Below, one piece after another: positions 49,001 through 61,800 of a stretch of 64,000 nt of DNA (position 1 is its first letter; every line of letters begins with the position of its first letter). The stretch comes from Melanocharis versteri (lineage: Eukaryota; Chordata; Aves; Passeriformes; Melanocharitidae). The position numbers and the translations under genes were made by a program. The notes beneath the pieces were generated by a model that was given only the letters and a program-made list of their open reading frames with translations, had not been told where the DNA came from and searched no databases. The DNA is taken from the NCBI GenBank assembly GCA_013397845.1, contig VZTG01007653.1:2592831-2656830 (forward strand), in the 5' to 3' direction.

Positions 49001-52000
49001 GTTTTAAATTTACCCAGGGCATGGCACCAGGGCATGGCACCACATCACAGGAGCATGGCACAATACAGCTGTACTGGTGAAACCACATCATCTTGGGAGG
49101 TGTTATTTCTCCACAGGCAAATATCAGTCTCAGAGGGTTGGGCTATAAACCATAAATTGATTGGCTTAAAGCCATCTCTATCCTGAGTAACGCCAGGTGA
49201 AAAGTAATCTGAATTTTGAGAGTACACACAAGATAGAGGAGAGGAACAGAGATGTAAACTTAATTTTCAATTACCATTTCAGGGTCCGTAAGTTAATGAG
49301 GAAGGCAGTCCCAATGATCACGAAGATGAAAGTGCTCACCATAAGAAGTGACAGGACTGGCTGGGATGTTTCTGCAAGATGAGAAAGAATGAGGAAATGG
49401 CTGTGAACATTTAACCAGGAATCTGTAGGAAGAAGCTGCAGCCCTTTCATGGCTGTTCAAGGTGATCAAAGTGGGCCTTTACTATAATTTTATATAATAC
49501 TGTAATATTATATAGAATTATAATATAGAGGTCAGAGTATGCGTGAGTTCTGCTGTGTTATGTAGGATGCCTTTGAGCTGATACAGGTTTCAGAATCTAA
49601 GCACTGCTTAACAGATAATTTGTGCTGAACAGCTTGAACTCCCTGTTCATAACAGCACCACAGCCAGGGGTTGCCACAGACAAGGTGGCACAGTCTGCTG
49701 GTTGAAGTGTCCACTAACCTGTCTCATTGCCAAGGAAAGCAGGGACTCCTAAAACCAGCTAAAGTGGGGTTGGAAGCTTGAAACAGCATTAATGGTCAGT
49801 GAGGGAGAGGGAGTCATGGGGTTCACAGGTGTCTGAGAAGGCAAGAGGATAAGGATAGAGAAGGTTAGGGATCAAGGGACTGGCTTCTTTCTTTGGAGAG
49901 GTGTAGGAGAGCATTAGGAGACTAGGAAGGTTACAGCTTTACACCATATTTTAGTACTTGGATTGTAGGGTTAGGACAAAGAGACTGGGCCCCCACATTG
50001 CCAGGGCTGCCAGCACTCCTCAGGCTTTTTTGGCATCATCTCAAACTTTCCTTAATCTGTCTCTTTCACACGTATCTCCCCAGTGCACCTTTGCTTGGTC
50101 TTACTATTCTGGTGCCTGTTTCCCCTGCCTGCCCCTCATCTCCTCCCATCCCTCGTGTCCCTTGGTCTGGTCATGCAGAGAATCTCTGGAGTAGTTAGGA
50201 GAGAACAGAGAAAAATAAAAGATGGAGGAGACATTTTTAGCACATTCTTCCTTTCCCTGTCCTTGAGATGCTACTCAGATCACTTTGTCTCCTCTGCCTC
50301 TGGTACCCTGGTTATCTTTGGGTCTTGGTTGCTATGACAACTGGTTGCGGCTGTATCCTATTCACTGACATCACACACTGTCAAAATTTGATCGCCGCAG
50401 CAACACAGTGCCCTTTCTAAACATAGCTCCTCTGTTTATACCAACACCAGGAACAACAGGGAGGGGTTGAGAAGAGGCAGGATGGGGGCAACATGAGAAG
50501 GAATAACCTCTACCTGCTTATTTTTTGGAAAAAAAATTGACAGAGGCCACAACCAGTGACTCACCGAGGGGCACTATCTTTCAAGGCTGGAAATTCATGC
50601 AGTGACTGATGCAAATCTCAGCAGACCTTTTCTGAAAGGGTCTTGTCATGCATGTAAGTCAGTAAGTCTCTCCCAGTTTCCATGAGACTTTGCTTCCCAG
50701 GCTCGGGTGCTCTTCAGCTCAGGAGCTGAGAGCTGTTTCACTGCATTTCACTGATCAATACCTCCACTGAATTCGGCCATCTTAGGAAGCTGGGAGAATG
50801 TTCCTAGGTAACGTTAGCATCTGGGAAAATGCCAGTCCTGGCCATTGCTTCTGCTGGTCAGACTGCTGGCCTTCCCCTCTGGGGAAGCAGTCCATGATTT
50901 ACATGGACTTGTGGATTTTGTCTGGCTTCTGGAAGTCAGAGGGGCTTTGGTGGGGTCAGGGGGTCTTTGTCCTTAAGCTGTGATGCTGAGATGATCTCAC
51001 CTAACTGATCAGGAGGGACAGTTTTCAACCTTTCTATTACTCTTCGGTCAACACAGTCCTCACGACACATCCTCCTTCAGCTTCTCACCCTGTTTTGGCC
51101 ATTCTACCTTGTTTGCCCTGAGCCCCCGTTTTCCCCTCCAGGTCAGACTACCTGACTGATCCTTACCGTCAGCGTGTGTCCTCCACAGGACCGGCTTGCT
51201 CCAGTCACTCCACACGCCTCTGTAGGCGCCTCTGGCACTTGGCCTTGCACGGACAGCTGCCTCATATTTCGAGTTGGGTGAGAGTCTCTCAAAATTTGCC
51301 CACATCTGGTCCTGTTCAATGTGCAAGTTTGCGGCCTCCTGGGAGTAGGGCAAATTTAGAACATCATCAACAACCTGGTTTTACAGCCTCACATACACAT
51401 CTTTTCCAAGGCCCTCGGAGAAGACCTGTCTCAAATCCTTACACCTCATGCACTGCTTGTTACTCTGAAGGAAAATTCTTCTTTGCTTTGCTTTTTTTCA
51501 TCCCTTTCAGGTCTGTCCTGGAACTGTCTGAATTCTTTTGTGACAGCACTAAGTAAAATAGGATCCCCATCTGCCTCCTTGTCATCACCAGACACTGGCA
51601 GCAGGTGACACAGATAAAAAAGCAGGGGCTGTCATCCTCTCTCCAGCTTCACCAAAACTGGTTAAATCCTGAGAGGAGGCCCTGGAGCAAGTCTTGGGGG
51701 ACATAAACAAGACCAGAATTCATACGGCAACACGTCCCAGTTTCCCCCTCTGTACTTACCTCCCAGGACTGACTCACGTGTCGGTACCGCACTTGGTACT
51801 CCCGCATCCCATTCAAATAGTGAGAGGAAATATTCAGGCTCCATGTCAGGTTGGAGGTGTTTTCAGTTATGTTAACCACCTGAAGGTTTCCTGGAGGCCT
51901 CAGCTTTACTGGAAAGAGAGAAGAAGCAGGGCTGATATCCTCATACTCTGTCCATAACAGGACTGCTCATCAAGCCCCTCAGCACCAGGACATCTCCTTA

Positions 52001-55000
52001 AGACAGGTAAACTCACACAGCCAGCAAAACAATGTCCCAGGCAGATGTTTTTCTTCTGGATTAGTGAGCTGAATCCTTTCAGCAAAGACTGATGCATATC
52101 AAAGCTGTCTTAAAGAAGGGTGGAAGCACGTAACTAGAGGGGGGCAGAGGAAGAGCAGCAAGACTTTCCACCCTTCTTGCAGCACATAATGTTAAGGAGG
52201 GCAGCTGAGCTATCATTACCTGTTTGAAGCCAGATGTGGGACAGGACAGGATGGGGCTGGCATGACACTGCATGGCAGAGGAGCAAGTGGCAGGAGTCAA
52301 CATTGTGCTCATTGTAGCAGGGCACAAGCAAAAGACAAAGGCCTGAAATCAGCTACGGGTGTTGCATAGGAGTGGATGAGGAAGGGAAATTAGCTATCCT
52401 CTCATGGGGAAGCTTCAGAAAGCAGAAGACAGATGAGTACTCACTATTTTCAAATAGATTGAAGTTTTTTATTCGCACAGGTATTTTGGTTTTATTGTCT
52501 CCAGTGTGGCAATGGACAGACAAGTTAAGACGGTCTGAAATGGTGAAGCACTGATTCTGCAAGGAAAATTAACCACAGGTGACAATGGATAAGCATTCAA
52601 ATTTCTAAGCATTGCCTATGCATAAGATGTTTAGGAATACTTGACAATAAATATGGAAGGTATTTGTGACAGAAGGGCATAAATCTCAGTGGTGAGTGAG
52701 GGACCAAAATTTTATATTTCATGTGGTTAGATATTTTTTTGTTGTTGTTTATTGGCAAGAAGGGTGCAAAATATTGTGATATGCTAGTTTCTTGAGACTC
52801 CTGTATGTGCTAAGCAGGAAAAAAGTTACTCTCTATGAGTGACATATATTGAAAAATTTTATTTTCACCAGAGCATTTATGTTCCCTGGTAAGACTGAGA
52901 CCGCAGTAGTATTAAACATGGCATTTGAAATGCAACGATGCTGAACGGCCACATGCATCATACAGTACTGAATAAGCAACAGAGAAATTAGCTTGATTAG
53001 AAAGAAAAGATTTTGGAGCTGTGTACCAACCCTGCAATTTGTCTTTGCACATGATATGCAAATGTATGAAAGCTTGTCTGTCATTAGAACTGGTTGTGAC
53101 TTTACCAATAAAAATATTAGCTCAAATTTGCGTGGGTGTTTTCTGAAAACATGGGGACTGCAGTGACTCTGGATGTGACCGAAGGAAGTACATAATGGAT
53201 CTAAAATAATGATTTAAATAAAGAATAATAGTTAGAAGATTTGCATCACCATTAGCTCCAATGATGGGTTGCTGTTGCGTCTTGCATTAGACACATCTAA
53301 CTACACTTCGCAGTAGCTAATGATCTGGAAAATGGTATTGATATTTTCCAGGAAAATGAGACCAAAAGGTGACCTCAGAGCTGGTGGTGATGCCCATCCC
53401 TCCTCAGACAAAGGGATTAGGGCCAAACCCAGTTAATCGAGACATGGGACACTGCATATGATCTGTCTGTCCTGCAGCTCTTCTGCACGTGTCAGGACAG
53501 CATGGCCCAGCTCACAAAGATGCAAATCTCTCCTGCAGGGGAACCCACAGGAGCCATGCAGATCAACAACACGCAACACCAAGCCCAATCCCAGAACCCG
53601 AGTCAGGGATTAGGTTTGGGCTTTTTATACTACTCCTGGATGTCGCACTGGTTATACACCCAAAATACATATATAAATCCTTCCCACCTTGTCATTAGCC
53701 AGGACATCCCAGATGAATTACTCACATTAACGTTTTGGTGGAAGGTTTTGTTGCATCTCCTCAGTCCTGTCAGATGCTCTGCCTTGGGCAATTTGCAGTG
53801 CTTCTTGCGTTTTTCAGGTGAGCGATATAATTCCAGTGAACTGGGAAGGCTGTTTTGTAGTTAGTCAAATATTATGTAACACTAAAGGGCTTTCAAAGCA
53901 TTTTACATCCTACTGTATTTGCTGAACAGGTTACGGCAAAGATTTAACCGTACTTTCTCTCCCCATTGTATCACTCAGACAAATTTTATGTGCTGGCACA
54001 TGGAAGTCAATGCACCTGAGTTATTTCAAGGCAAAAGTAATAGCAGATTTCCAGTTTCAAAGACTTCACAAAACCCTCTTCCTATCTTCTCTGCTTCCTG
54101 TTGATATCAGAGGGCATGCAGAGCCCAAACTCACCTACAGCAACGTGGCCCTGGAAGACAGGTGCCTGCTTCAGCCCCTCTAGGATTTACAGGTCCCTTT
54201 CCAGCCACTGAGAGTCCTGTAGGATCTCAGATACTGAGTGACATGTACCTTCTGAGCCAGGTCACACCTCAGTCAGCCAGGACAGTACATCACAAGAGGC
54301 AGCACTAAACCATGACCTCTCTTCTGCTCAGAGAAGTGTGGCTGGAGAGCCCAGCTGAGCTATGGCATAGGGGGTGGCAGGGTGGAGAACATCCACGGGG
54401 TTGCAGCAGGGGGGTGTCTGACTGAGGTGCCTGCTCCAGCTCTAAGGCCTGGGACTTGCTGACAGTGGGGAGGGTTTTCTCCCTAGAGCCCTGGTCAAAC
54501 AACAGCCCAGCTCCACATCCAGCCCCAATTCCAGACTCAGTCTCTGATTCACACCCACAGAGCAGCATAAATGTTTTAGCTTTCTAGGTCCATGCACCAG
54601 CCTCAGGATACATTTGCCAATCTAACCCAATTGGAGATGTCCCTATGACAGTGACAAGTAACCCACCCAATGCCAGAACCACAGTGAGCCTCTCCTTATG
54701 ACAGGCACCCAGGGCAGTCCTGGGGTAGGCTGGTAAGCTTCCTGGCTGCAGATGTCCTATTTGGAAATGACAGAGACTCAGCCAGCCCCCGCTGCAATAC
54801 CGGCCAAACACCTCCCCTCTGCTGGGAGGCATATGGGAAAGGAAAATGTCATGAACTGGAAGAGATGAAAGAGCCAGGGGAGAGAAGGAGGACAATATTT
54901 TTCTTCATTCTTTGTTACTCAGGGTGCAACATCTCAGCTCATCATGGCAACCACCAAATGGCTCTGTATAGTCAATTCCACCCTTCTCCAGCCCCATCTC

Positions 55001-55846
55001 TATACATCCTCATTTTCCATTGAAAATGCCTTTGAGTCCCAAGGGTGGCTGCCAAGAAAGAGGGATTTTTTGAAAAGTGAAGCTCAGATGGAGCCATGGA
55101 GCTGGAAGATAGGTTGTGCCAGATAGGTTGGGACTGTCAGATGGCAAACACTGAGCAGTGGCTGCCAGCATCTCAACCCACACGGAATTAGAGACAGAGT
55201 TTAAGACAAAACATCTCAGCTCTGTGGCTCCACTACACCTGGCCTGGGAAAGGGAAGCCTACATTTTTGTTAAGTGGTATCGTTTTTCCTCAGTCTCTCC
55301 AGTCACCCACCTGTCACAAAAGCCGTTCTTTGATAAAATCTCCAGCTGGCATGGTGCTTCAGCCAGGTCTCTGCCCGGGTCCCAGTCGCAGAAGAGAGCT
55401 GCCCGTGAGTCGTACCAACAAGAGAGGCTGGAGGCACCTGCCAGCAGGGAGGAGATGAGCAGCAATGTGGCTCAATTAGCAATGATGCTTGGCATTAATC
55501 ATCACCCCGGACAATGCTGCCCCATCCCAAACTACAGGCTGACTCCTCTGCTGGACAACTCCAAGTAAGAAAGGCAGAGCCACTCATTTCTCTATATCCC
55601 TGGAGGCTGATGTGCTCATAAGAGACCTGTCATATTGCAACCTCCTCCGGCTGTATGTTACAACACAAACATTGTACAGCAATGTACCATGGCACACACA
55701 CTGCCCTGGCTGACTCCCCTCCCTGTTCACCCAGCTGGCACAGGTGAAAGGAATCGCTTCTTACCTTGTGCCGAGTCTGATGCCCATGAGGGAGGCATGA
55801 GGCTGAACAGGCAGAGATGAGACAGAAGCAGCAATGAGGGCTTCAT
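45184..55846 (-). CDS. IL2RB: Interleukin-2 receptor beta chain (CD122), nine coding exons
   Basis: IL2RB is the signalling chain shared by the IL-2 and IL-15 receptors on T and NK cells. It pairs with the common gamma chain and activates JAK1, JAK3 and STAT5. Nine coding exons join with consistent phase to 588 codons (human 551). Order: a signal peptide (MKPSLLLLSHLCLF...); D1 with paired cysteines from LSCWYDSRAALFCDW to LSVHCHTG; D2 beginning RPPGNLQVV; a WSDWS box at residues 238-242; a membrane segment at about 258-280; and box 1 as WFKKILKIHIPDP. In the long tail NQGYFFFHL (Tyr378), GECYQALP (Tyr414) and NTGAYLSLRDLQ (Tyr573) correspond to the three human signalling tyrosines. The start is the only ATG before a classic signal peptide. 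Position next to TMPRSS6 supports the name; the middle of the tail is poorly conserved. Confidence 0.95.
46012..47371 (-). other. IL2RB: IL2RB intron 8
   Basis: A 1.36-kb intron with no recognisable repeat or gene. Confidence 0.8.
47372..47456 (-). CDS. IL2RB: IL2RB exon 8, box 1 region
   Basis: Completes a split Trp codon, then encodes FKKILKIHIPDPEKFFPPLI and VHGGDIQ. The W.KK.LK...PDP pattern is the JAK1-binding box 1. Donor GTATTG. Confidence 0.94.
47457..49274 (-). other. IL2RB: IL2RB intron 7
   Basis: A 1.8-kb intron containing a 13-base tandem duplication near 49.03 kb and no gene. Confidence 0.8.
49014..49039. repeat. 13-base tandem duplication
   Basis: CCAGGGCATGGCA is present twice head to tail without mismatch. 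A partial GAGCATGGCA follows at 49051. Confidence 0.9.
49275..49371 (-). CDS. IL2RB: IL2RB exon 7, transmembrane segment
   Basis: Encodes TSQPVLSLLMVSTF, then IFVIIGTAFLI and NLRTLK, ending with TG of the Trp that opens box 1. Acceptor TTGCAG, donor GTAATT. Not evident from open frames alone. Confidence 0.93.
49372..51166 (-). other. IL2RB: IL2RB intron 6
   Basis: A 1.8-kb intron with the AT-rich palindrome described separately. Otherwise nothing recognised. Confidence 0.8.
49481..49527. repeat. AT-rich imperfect palindrome
   Basis: TATATAATACTGTAATATTATATA and its flanks form an imperfect inverted repeat in an almost pure A/T stretch, in intron 6 of IL2RB. Confidence 0.6.
51167..51338 (-). 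CDS. IL2RB: IL2RB exon 6, second fibronectin domain with WSDWS box
   Basis: Encodes EAANLHIEQDQMWANFERLS, NSKYEAAVRARPS and YRGVWSDWSKPVLWRTHAD. WSDWS is the class I cytokine receptor WSXWS box (human IL2RB has WSPWS). Donor GTAAGG. Confidence 0.96.
51760..51908 (-). CDS. IL2RB: IL2RB exon 5, start of second fibronectin domain
   Basis: Encodes KLRPPGNLQVVNITENTSNL, TWSLNISSHYLNGMREYQVR and HVSQSWE, with three N-glycosylation motifs. Acceptor TTTCCAG, donor GTAAGT. Confidence 0.95.
52445..52556 (-). CDS. IL2RB: IL2RB exon 4
   Basis: Encodes NQCFTISDRLNLSVHCHTGD, then IPVRIKNFNLFEN, the end of D1. FNLFEN matches human FKPFEN at the domain junction. Acceptor CTTGCAG, donor GTGAGT. Confidence 0.92.
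52557..53725 (-). other. IL2RB: IL2RB intron 3
   Basis: A 1.17-kb AT-rich intron; no repeat family recognised. Confidence 0.8.
53726..53840 (-). CDS. IL2RB: IL2RB exon 3
   Basis: Encodes SLELYRSPEKRKKHCKLP, then EHLTGLRRCNKTFHQNVN. Similarity to the human RRWNQTCELLPV segment is weak, but two cysteines, the phase (T completes a Ser codon) and the splice sites (TTCCCAG, GTGAGT) all fit. No open frame on this strand reveals it. Confidence 0.85.
53841..55310 (-). other. IL2RB: IL2RB intron 2
   Basis: A 1.47-kb intron; open frames such as 54584-54895 minus show no known motif. Confidence 0.8.
55311..55437 (-). CDS. IL2RB: IL2RB exon 2, start of first fibronectin domain
   Basis: Encodes ASSLSCWYDSRAALFCDWDP, then EAPCQLEILSKNGFCD. 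C.Y.SRA...C.W is the IL2RB D1 signature (human CFYNSRANISCVW). Acceptor CTGGCAG, donor GTGGGT. Confidence 0.95.
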
Positions 55847-55862
55847 CGGTACTGGTGACACG
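55765..55862 (-). CDS. IL2RB: IL2RB exon 1 (first coding), signal peptide
   Basis: Sixteen bases of leader after a CTTTCAG acceptor (55864-55863), then ATG at 55846. The peptide MKPSLLLLSHLCLFSLMPP is a hydrophobic secretion signal. The acceptor means that the transcript starts in a non-coding exon farther right. Confidence 0.92.
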
Positions 55863-58800
55863 CTGAAAGAGAGAAGACACCCCCACAACACAGCTCAGCA
55901 ATGGAACTTAGGAAGACGTTGAGATGTCATCTCACAGGAGGCATCCACTGTCCTAGGATGCAGCGCCAGTCTTCTAGGTTCAGAAACTCATGTCCCTTCC
56001 ACTCCAGAGTCTGCACTTTTCCCTCAGCACCTCACTGTTTTCCTGCCTTGGGTGCTTTTGCTCAGCAGTGAAGCAGTTCACAGGGCAGCACAGAGAGGCT
56101 GTTTGCAGGAATCATGTCTTCTGAAAACGCGTGAGTGAGCCCACAGCAGTCCCCGCATGTTGTCTCAGGCTGCTTGCTGACTCAGGTAGAGAGTGCTGCC
56201 TCTGCTGCGCACAGCCTGTGCCTTGATGAGCTTCTTTTCTTGGTAAACCCTAGGGCTGAAATTACTAGGTGCTTGCTGAGTAAGAGGGTCTCTGGATGCA
56301 ACTGACAGAAGTTAGTTGCAGAGCTCATGGCTTAGGAGGCAGATTTTTGAATAGCATGCCTGGGACAGGTGGGGCAATCAGGGAGGAGAAAGTGTTTACC
56401 AGGTCCTAGAAAGTCAAGGCTTTACCATATAAAAAAATATTACATAATGCACGAACTATGCATCATCCCCTCCAAGCAGACCCTTGCTCTGCCTTGGAAG
56501 GAGTCATGATTTTAGGCATATCAGAAAATTTGGGCTTTGTAATTAGGAAACTCAGCAGCAGCCCTCATCCAGCCCAAGCACCCAGGGAGCCTCCTTGTCT
56601 TACAAAGCCTGTACAATCATGTTGTCTATCAGATAGGCTGGCCTTACAGTCTTCTCATCCACGCCTCTCTCTCCCCATCCACCTGGACACCCATACCTTG
56701 AGATTTGCCTTTGCCCACAGGAGAAGGAACTGCTCTCACCTCTCACCAGCCCTGGAGCTCAGGAAGACCTGAGCAAAACAAGATGGGAACCCCACTGGAC
56801 CTTGCTGGGACTGCCAGAGGAGTGGGAAGAGGGGGTTATAAAGGGCTGGCATGAGCTTAATACCAATCCCCGTTGTGATAAAAGATTAGGTTCAGAGGAA
56901 GAAAAACACGATGACAACACATTAGCAGACAAGGGAGAGAAAGAGAGAAAGCAGGCGGCATGGTAGTGAGATGCGGGGTATGATTTGAGAGGGTTGTGGA
57001 GAGACAGAGAGATAAATATGTTCTCAGCCCTTCCCAACTGCGAGATTCAGTTTGTCAGATTGAAACTCCTTCTAAGATGCTTTCAGATCAGCCACCCCCC
57101 CGTGGGAGAGAGCCAGCATTGCCCCCTTTACCTTCCAGCTCCAGTCACTGAGCAGTCCGGATGAAGGGAGTCCCTGGGGTCGTGAGGTTGGATGGCAGCA
57201 GGTGCTGAATGTCCAACAGTGAGGGGAAGGGTGAGGGGAAAAAGGGAGAGCGATGAAGGCAGCTATCCTGGCTCAGTGCATGTCCGCGAGAGAAGAGGTG
57301 CCTCCAGCCCAGCAGTTCTGCTCCAAAGCTGTTTCTCTCATACACGCATGGCGACTCTCTGTCTTCTCCCTCTCACCTGTGCACAGGAAGCTGCTGCCTG
57401 CTTGCCTTGTCAGACTGAGACAAGGCCCCAAAGTATCGAAAAGGCTAGTAAGGCCAAGAATAAAAAATAAACCAAACCACATTCTACTTCCTGCTGATAA
57501 AGCGGTAAGTGCAGAAACAGGGTTAGAGGGGTCAGGTGTTAGCACTGCTCAGGCATACTGGGACCAGTTTCAGACCATTGCTGGGAGGCAAAAGAGAGAG
57601 CGAAAAGGACCTGTCCTCTTGGGATACTGGCAAGACCCATAGCTTCCTCTTTCAGACACCCAAATGGATCACTCATAGTGCTCTCAGGGTCTGCACAAGT
57701 TTACAGATCACTTTGAAACTGGCGACAGGAGTCTGTCTACCGTAGAAATAACATGGACTACTTTGTGAAAAATAGCTGGAGTTGCTGACCTGAGCAACAC
57801 CTGAATGAAACCAGACATCGTTGCCCCACTTTTAGAGGATCCATGCTGAGTTGCAGCGAGAGTGGAACCGTGTCAATGCTGGGTGTGGACAAGTTTGAGG
57901 CACACCCTGACACTTGCAGATGGTGTGACACCAGAAGAACACCCATCCCACTGCCTCCCTACCCAGCCAAACACCCCATTCACTCCACTGAAGGAAGAAC
58001 TACCCCCTCTGACCTAAATCTTGCAGCTAGTCCAGCCAGGCAATACTGCCCTGCAGTACCTGCAGTGCCTGTTTGGCATGGCTTTTCCATTCAACAGGCC
58101 AGACAAGGATACAAAAAATATTTCCACCTTCTTCCAAAGCTTCCTATGCCCTCGCCTTGGCAGACAGATAGACTCTTTCTTTGCCTTCACATCCCAAGCT
58201 GAGGCAGACGTACAAATGCAAATCCACAGCCTGATGGTTGCCCGGTTCACAGATAGACACGGACCTCCAAATGTGTCCTCACACCCCTCTCTCTTTTCCA
58301 TACAGAAGTAGAATTCTCTGAAGTGCAGCACATCATGTTTCCTGTCTGGTCTGGGCTGCACAACGATGGCCGCTGGTGTGGGGCCAGACGGTGAGAGTCT
58401 CCTCTTACAGGTACAGTAGTCACCACACTGTGCCCCTCACCTTTCTCTCCTAGAGCAGCTCAAGGCCCAAGCTCAGGTCTGGCAAGAAGGTTTTGCTGAC
58501 CAGAAGTTGCCAGAGGCTAATCACAAGTCTCCAGGCAGTTCCTGTTTGAGGACTCTATAAACCTGGAGGATGGGACCTAGTTTAACAACAAAGGGATCTT
58601 GGATTCAGGTAATGGAAAAAGGGTGTAGGAGGAGGATGAGTTCTTAGTCACAGGAAGCCCAGCCCAGAGACTGGATCTCAGAAGATACTAGACCTCAAAA
58701 AGAAATAGTGTTGGAGCAAAACAGTAGTTTGAAGGCATGCTGCAATAGTCAGTCCTCATGGCCATTTCTGGGAAAGCATTGCAGTTGCTCCCGAACCAAG

Positions 58801-61800
58801 CACTCACTTAGCCAGCAGTGGTGGAGTGCAGCAGCTCTTTCTTCACCCTGCACAATGAGGACCAGGAGTCTTGAGAGCTGTCATTTGAATGCATCTGAAA
58901 ACTCTTGTCATGGCCAGGCTTGGGGGGGACAACTAGGGAATCAGAACCAGCCAGCCTGTGCTGAAGAGGAGCATGGGAGAGGATGAGCTGTGTGCTCTCC
59001 TGCTCTGGTAATCGCTGGCTGTGCACGTTGCACTGTGGAGGCTCCCATCGGGATGGAGCTGTAACGGCATGGATCATGAGGCCACAGCCTGCCTTTCCCA
59101 GGAACTCTTAAAATAAATGAAGCTTACTCTGGCACAGAAACCCTCAGCTGAAGCAATGAAACGCTCTGTGAGTAAGTTCTTGGTATCACCAGAGTTGCAG
59201 CTGCAATGGAGCATTCATGTTAACCATAATTTTTCCTGTTTGTCCTTCAGGCTAGAGAAACCTATACCTTCCTTAAGACCAGAGATCACTTTGGGAAACA
59301 AATGGGCAAAGCACAGGTTTTTTATTGTTCAACTGATCAAAGAAAAAACTCCACTCATTCCCTTTTTTAAAAAAAAAATATTTCTTTTTTTTAATTTATA
59401 AAAATCATATGAGGTTGATTGTGCACTGTGGTACCTGAAATAGTGCAAGAGGAAAACTTAACATGTGGTCAGTCTCTATAGGAGATGGGTGGCTGCTGCA
59501 GTTGGAAACAAGGATTTGTGTGATCAGCTGCCTCTCCGGAGACCGTTTTTTTTCTAGATCTGTTTCTCTATGATAGACTCTCGTGCAGATTTCCTGCTAT
59601 CTCGTAAAGACTGATGTGACATTGAAGACTTTCCCACGGAGGGTCCCAATAGAAAACCAGCACTCCTCTATCAAGATACCCTTGCTCCATAAGGGATATA
59701 CCTCTTTGTCAAGGGCAACTGGAATTGATTGACTTTTCCAAAACTGTGGAGGGAGGGGGAGTGGTCTGATGGATCAGCTAACAGACAACCAAACCTTGAT
59801 GTGTGGAGACACAAACTTCCTCAGTATATTTTCCTTGGAAACACAGTTTAAAATGTATAGAAGCAACAACTGTGTGGCATAAATAAGAGAGGGTTTCCTT
59901 CAGAGACATGGTAATGGTACTATGTCCAGATCCCACCTGGCACGTGTAAATTATGCTTGCTGTCAGCATGGGTTTTGAACCTGATTGCCCAAGATGTTGT
60001 GCTACTGAGAATGTGGCACTTTTTATCTCCTTCACACTGATATTGTTAGGATATGTGCCATTTGTAATGTGAGAAGTCAAACAAAACCACATTGTCAGCA
60101 GCACATGCAAGGTGTTCTTGTCTTTACCTTCCTGTCCCCATAATGGTGGCTGAGATGGGTAATCTCTGCAGTCAGTGTTGTTATTCAGTGTTAAAGTGGC
60201 AGGTAAAAGCGTGATGATGGAGGTTTGGTTAGAGGTGTTGTTTGGGCCAGATTGGTTTCAGGGGCAGCATAAGTTTTAAAAATACTCAAGACTGAGGCGT
60301 GTACTTATGCACAAGACGTTTTCCCCTCACACTGCTTTCATTAGAGAAGAGCAGTGCTGCTGAAACTGCTTATTTTCAGTTGCATGTCCACTAAGTCTCT
60401 GCAAAATGGCAAAGGTGAACAGGGGAAGAGAGACAGAGAAGACACGTGAAGGGCGAAAGTATTGTGTGGTGTCAAACTACCCCACGATTCCTCAGCTCAT
60501 CCTGTTCGTTAGGCTGGGGACATCCCTTCCCTTTGCAGGCTCTCAGTGGGACCAGAGTGGCAGGCTAACTGGGATGCCTTGCAAACTGCCCAGCTCTCCG
60601 GGGTGAGCTCAGTGGAGGGCTCAGTAGATCCATCTTGGTGTCCTGTCCTCTTGGCCCTCTGGAGAGGAGCAGTGGAAAGAGCACAGGAGCAGCAGGAGGT
60701 GAAGGGATGAGGGCAGAGGTGCCCTGATGGCCACTAAAGTTCGCTTCCTGACAGGATACACTGTGAAGGTCTCTAGACGCTCTGTAAGTTATTTCTGGTA
60801 CTTTCCAAATAATGTTGTTTTAACTATAACCTTTGCATTGAGTTTCCTGCCCATCGTGTGCGTGCGCTTCTCAAAACTACGCTGTTGTTCTACATCTGCA
60901 GTTATTTTCCCCTTAAACTGTGGTTCTACTCCGAAAAATGTCTGTAAAAATGGCCTTGTGGGAAACCAGTGCTCAGTGTATGAGTGAGGTCTTTATTGAA
61001 TTTGTTCACATTACAAGCCTAAAAGAGGCTTTACTTCGTATCGAAACAGCAAACTTGGGCTGATGTGAGCAAGGTTTTTTCCCTCCTGCTCCATCATTCC
61101 TAGAGATATTGCTGCTGCAGGCTAAACACTACCCTCAAGTTAATCTCCAGCACTGTGTTTAAGTGGAGAGGCATTTAAGCAATGGAGTTTAAGATCTGGG
61201 ATCAGGTACCACAACAGAATAACAATGCTGGGCAGCAAGTACTAAGCCTACCTATAGAGCAGATGATATTCCTACATTTCTTTCCTTCCAAAAGGAAAAA
61301 ATCAGGACACATTTCTGCCCTACAGAGTGTCCTGATAGACATGCCTGATAAAGGCAGTAGACATCAAATATACACATGGATACACAAAATGCTCAAAAGC
61401 AGGGATTTCCTAGCCCTGTAGGCTATAGAAGAACATGGACAAAAGTGGTAGGAGGCTGAGGCATTCACAGGCACTTTCACTCGAGGCAGCTCAGGGGCCA
61501 GAGGTGGGAGGTGATGGAGGAGGTGTTCACTTTCACTCCTTGACAGTGATGGTCACAGCCCCAGAGAAGTGGGGGGAAAAGAGTGGGAGGGAGAGCATGC
61601 TACTTTCAAGCAGTTTCACTGTTAGCCTGCCTGGCTGTGAACACACTGCTATGATCTCATGAGGAGGAGCACGGGACAGTCATGAGATGCCCCTGCTCGG
61701 GACCTGAGCCCTGGCTCCTCATTATGTCTGGGTTGAACTAGGTGGTGTCAGGACTTTGGCTGGAGGGGCTGGAGCCCAGCAGCAGAGTCAAACTGTAAGA

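Noticed and set aside
53502..53864. 120-codon plus-strand open frame
   Set aside because: It is antisense to IL2RB exon 3 and shows no motif.
58766..58774. TTCTGGGAA, a STAT5-type site upstream of IL2RB
   Set aside because: The degenerate motif is expected about once in 16 kb by chance, so one copy in this flank is weak evidence.
60727..60987. 86-codon plus-strand open frame with a hydrophobic middle
   Set aside because: A single hydrophobic stretch without homology or splice context is not enough to call a gene.
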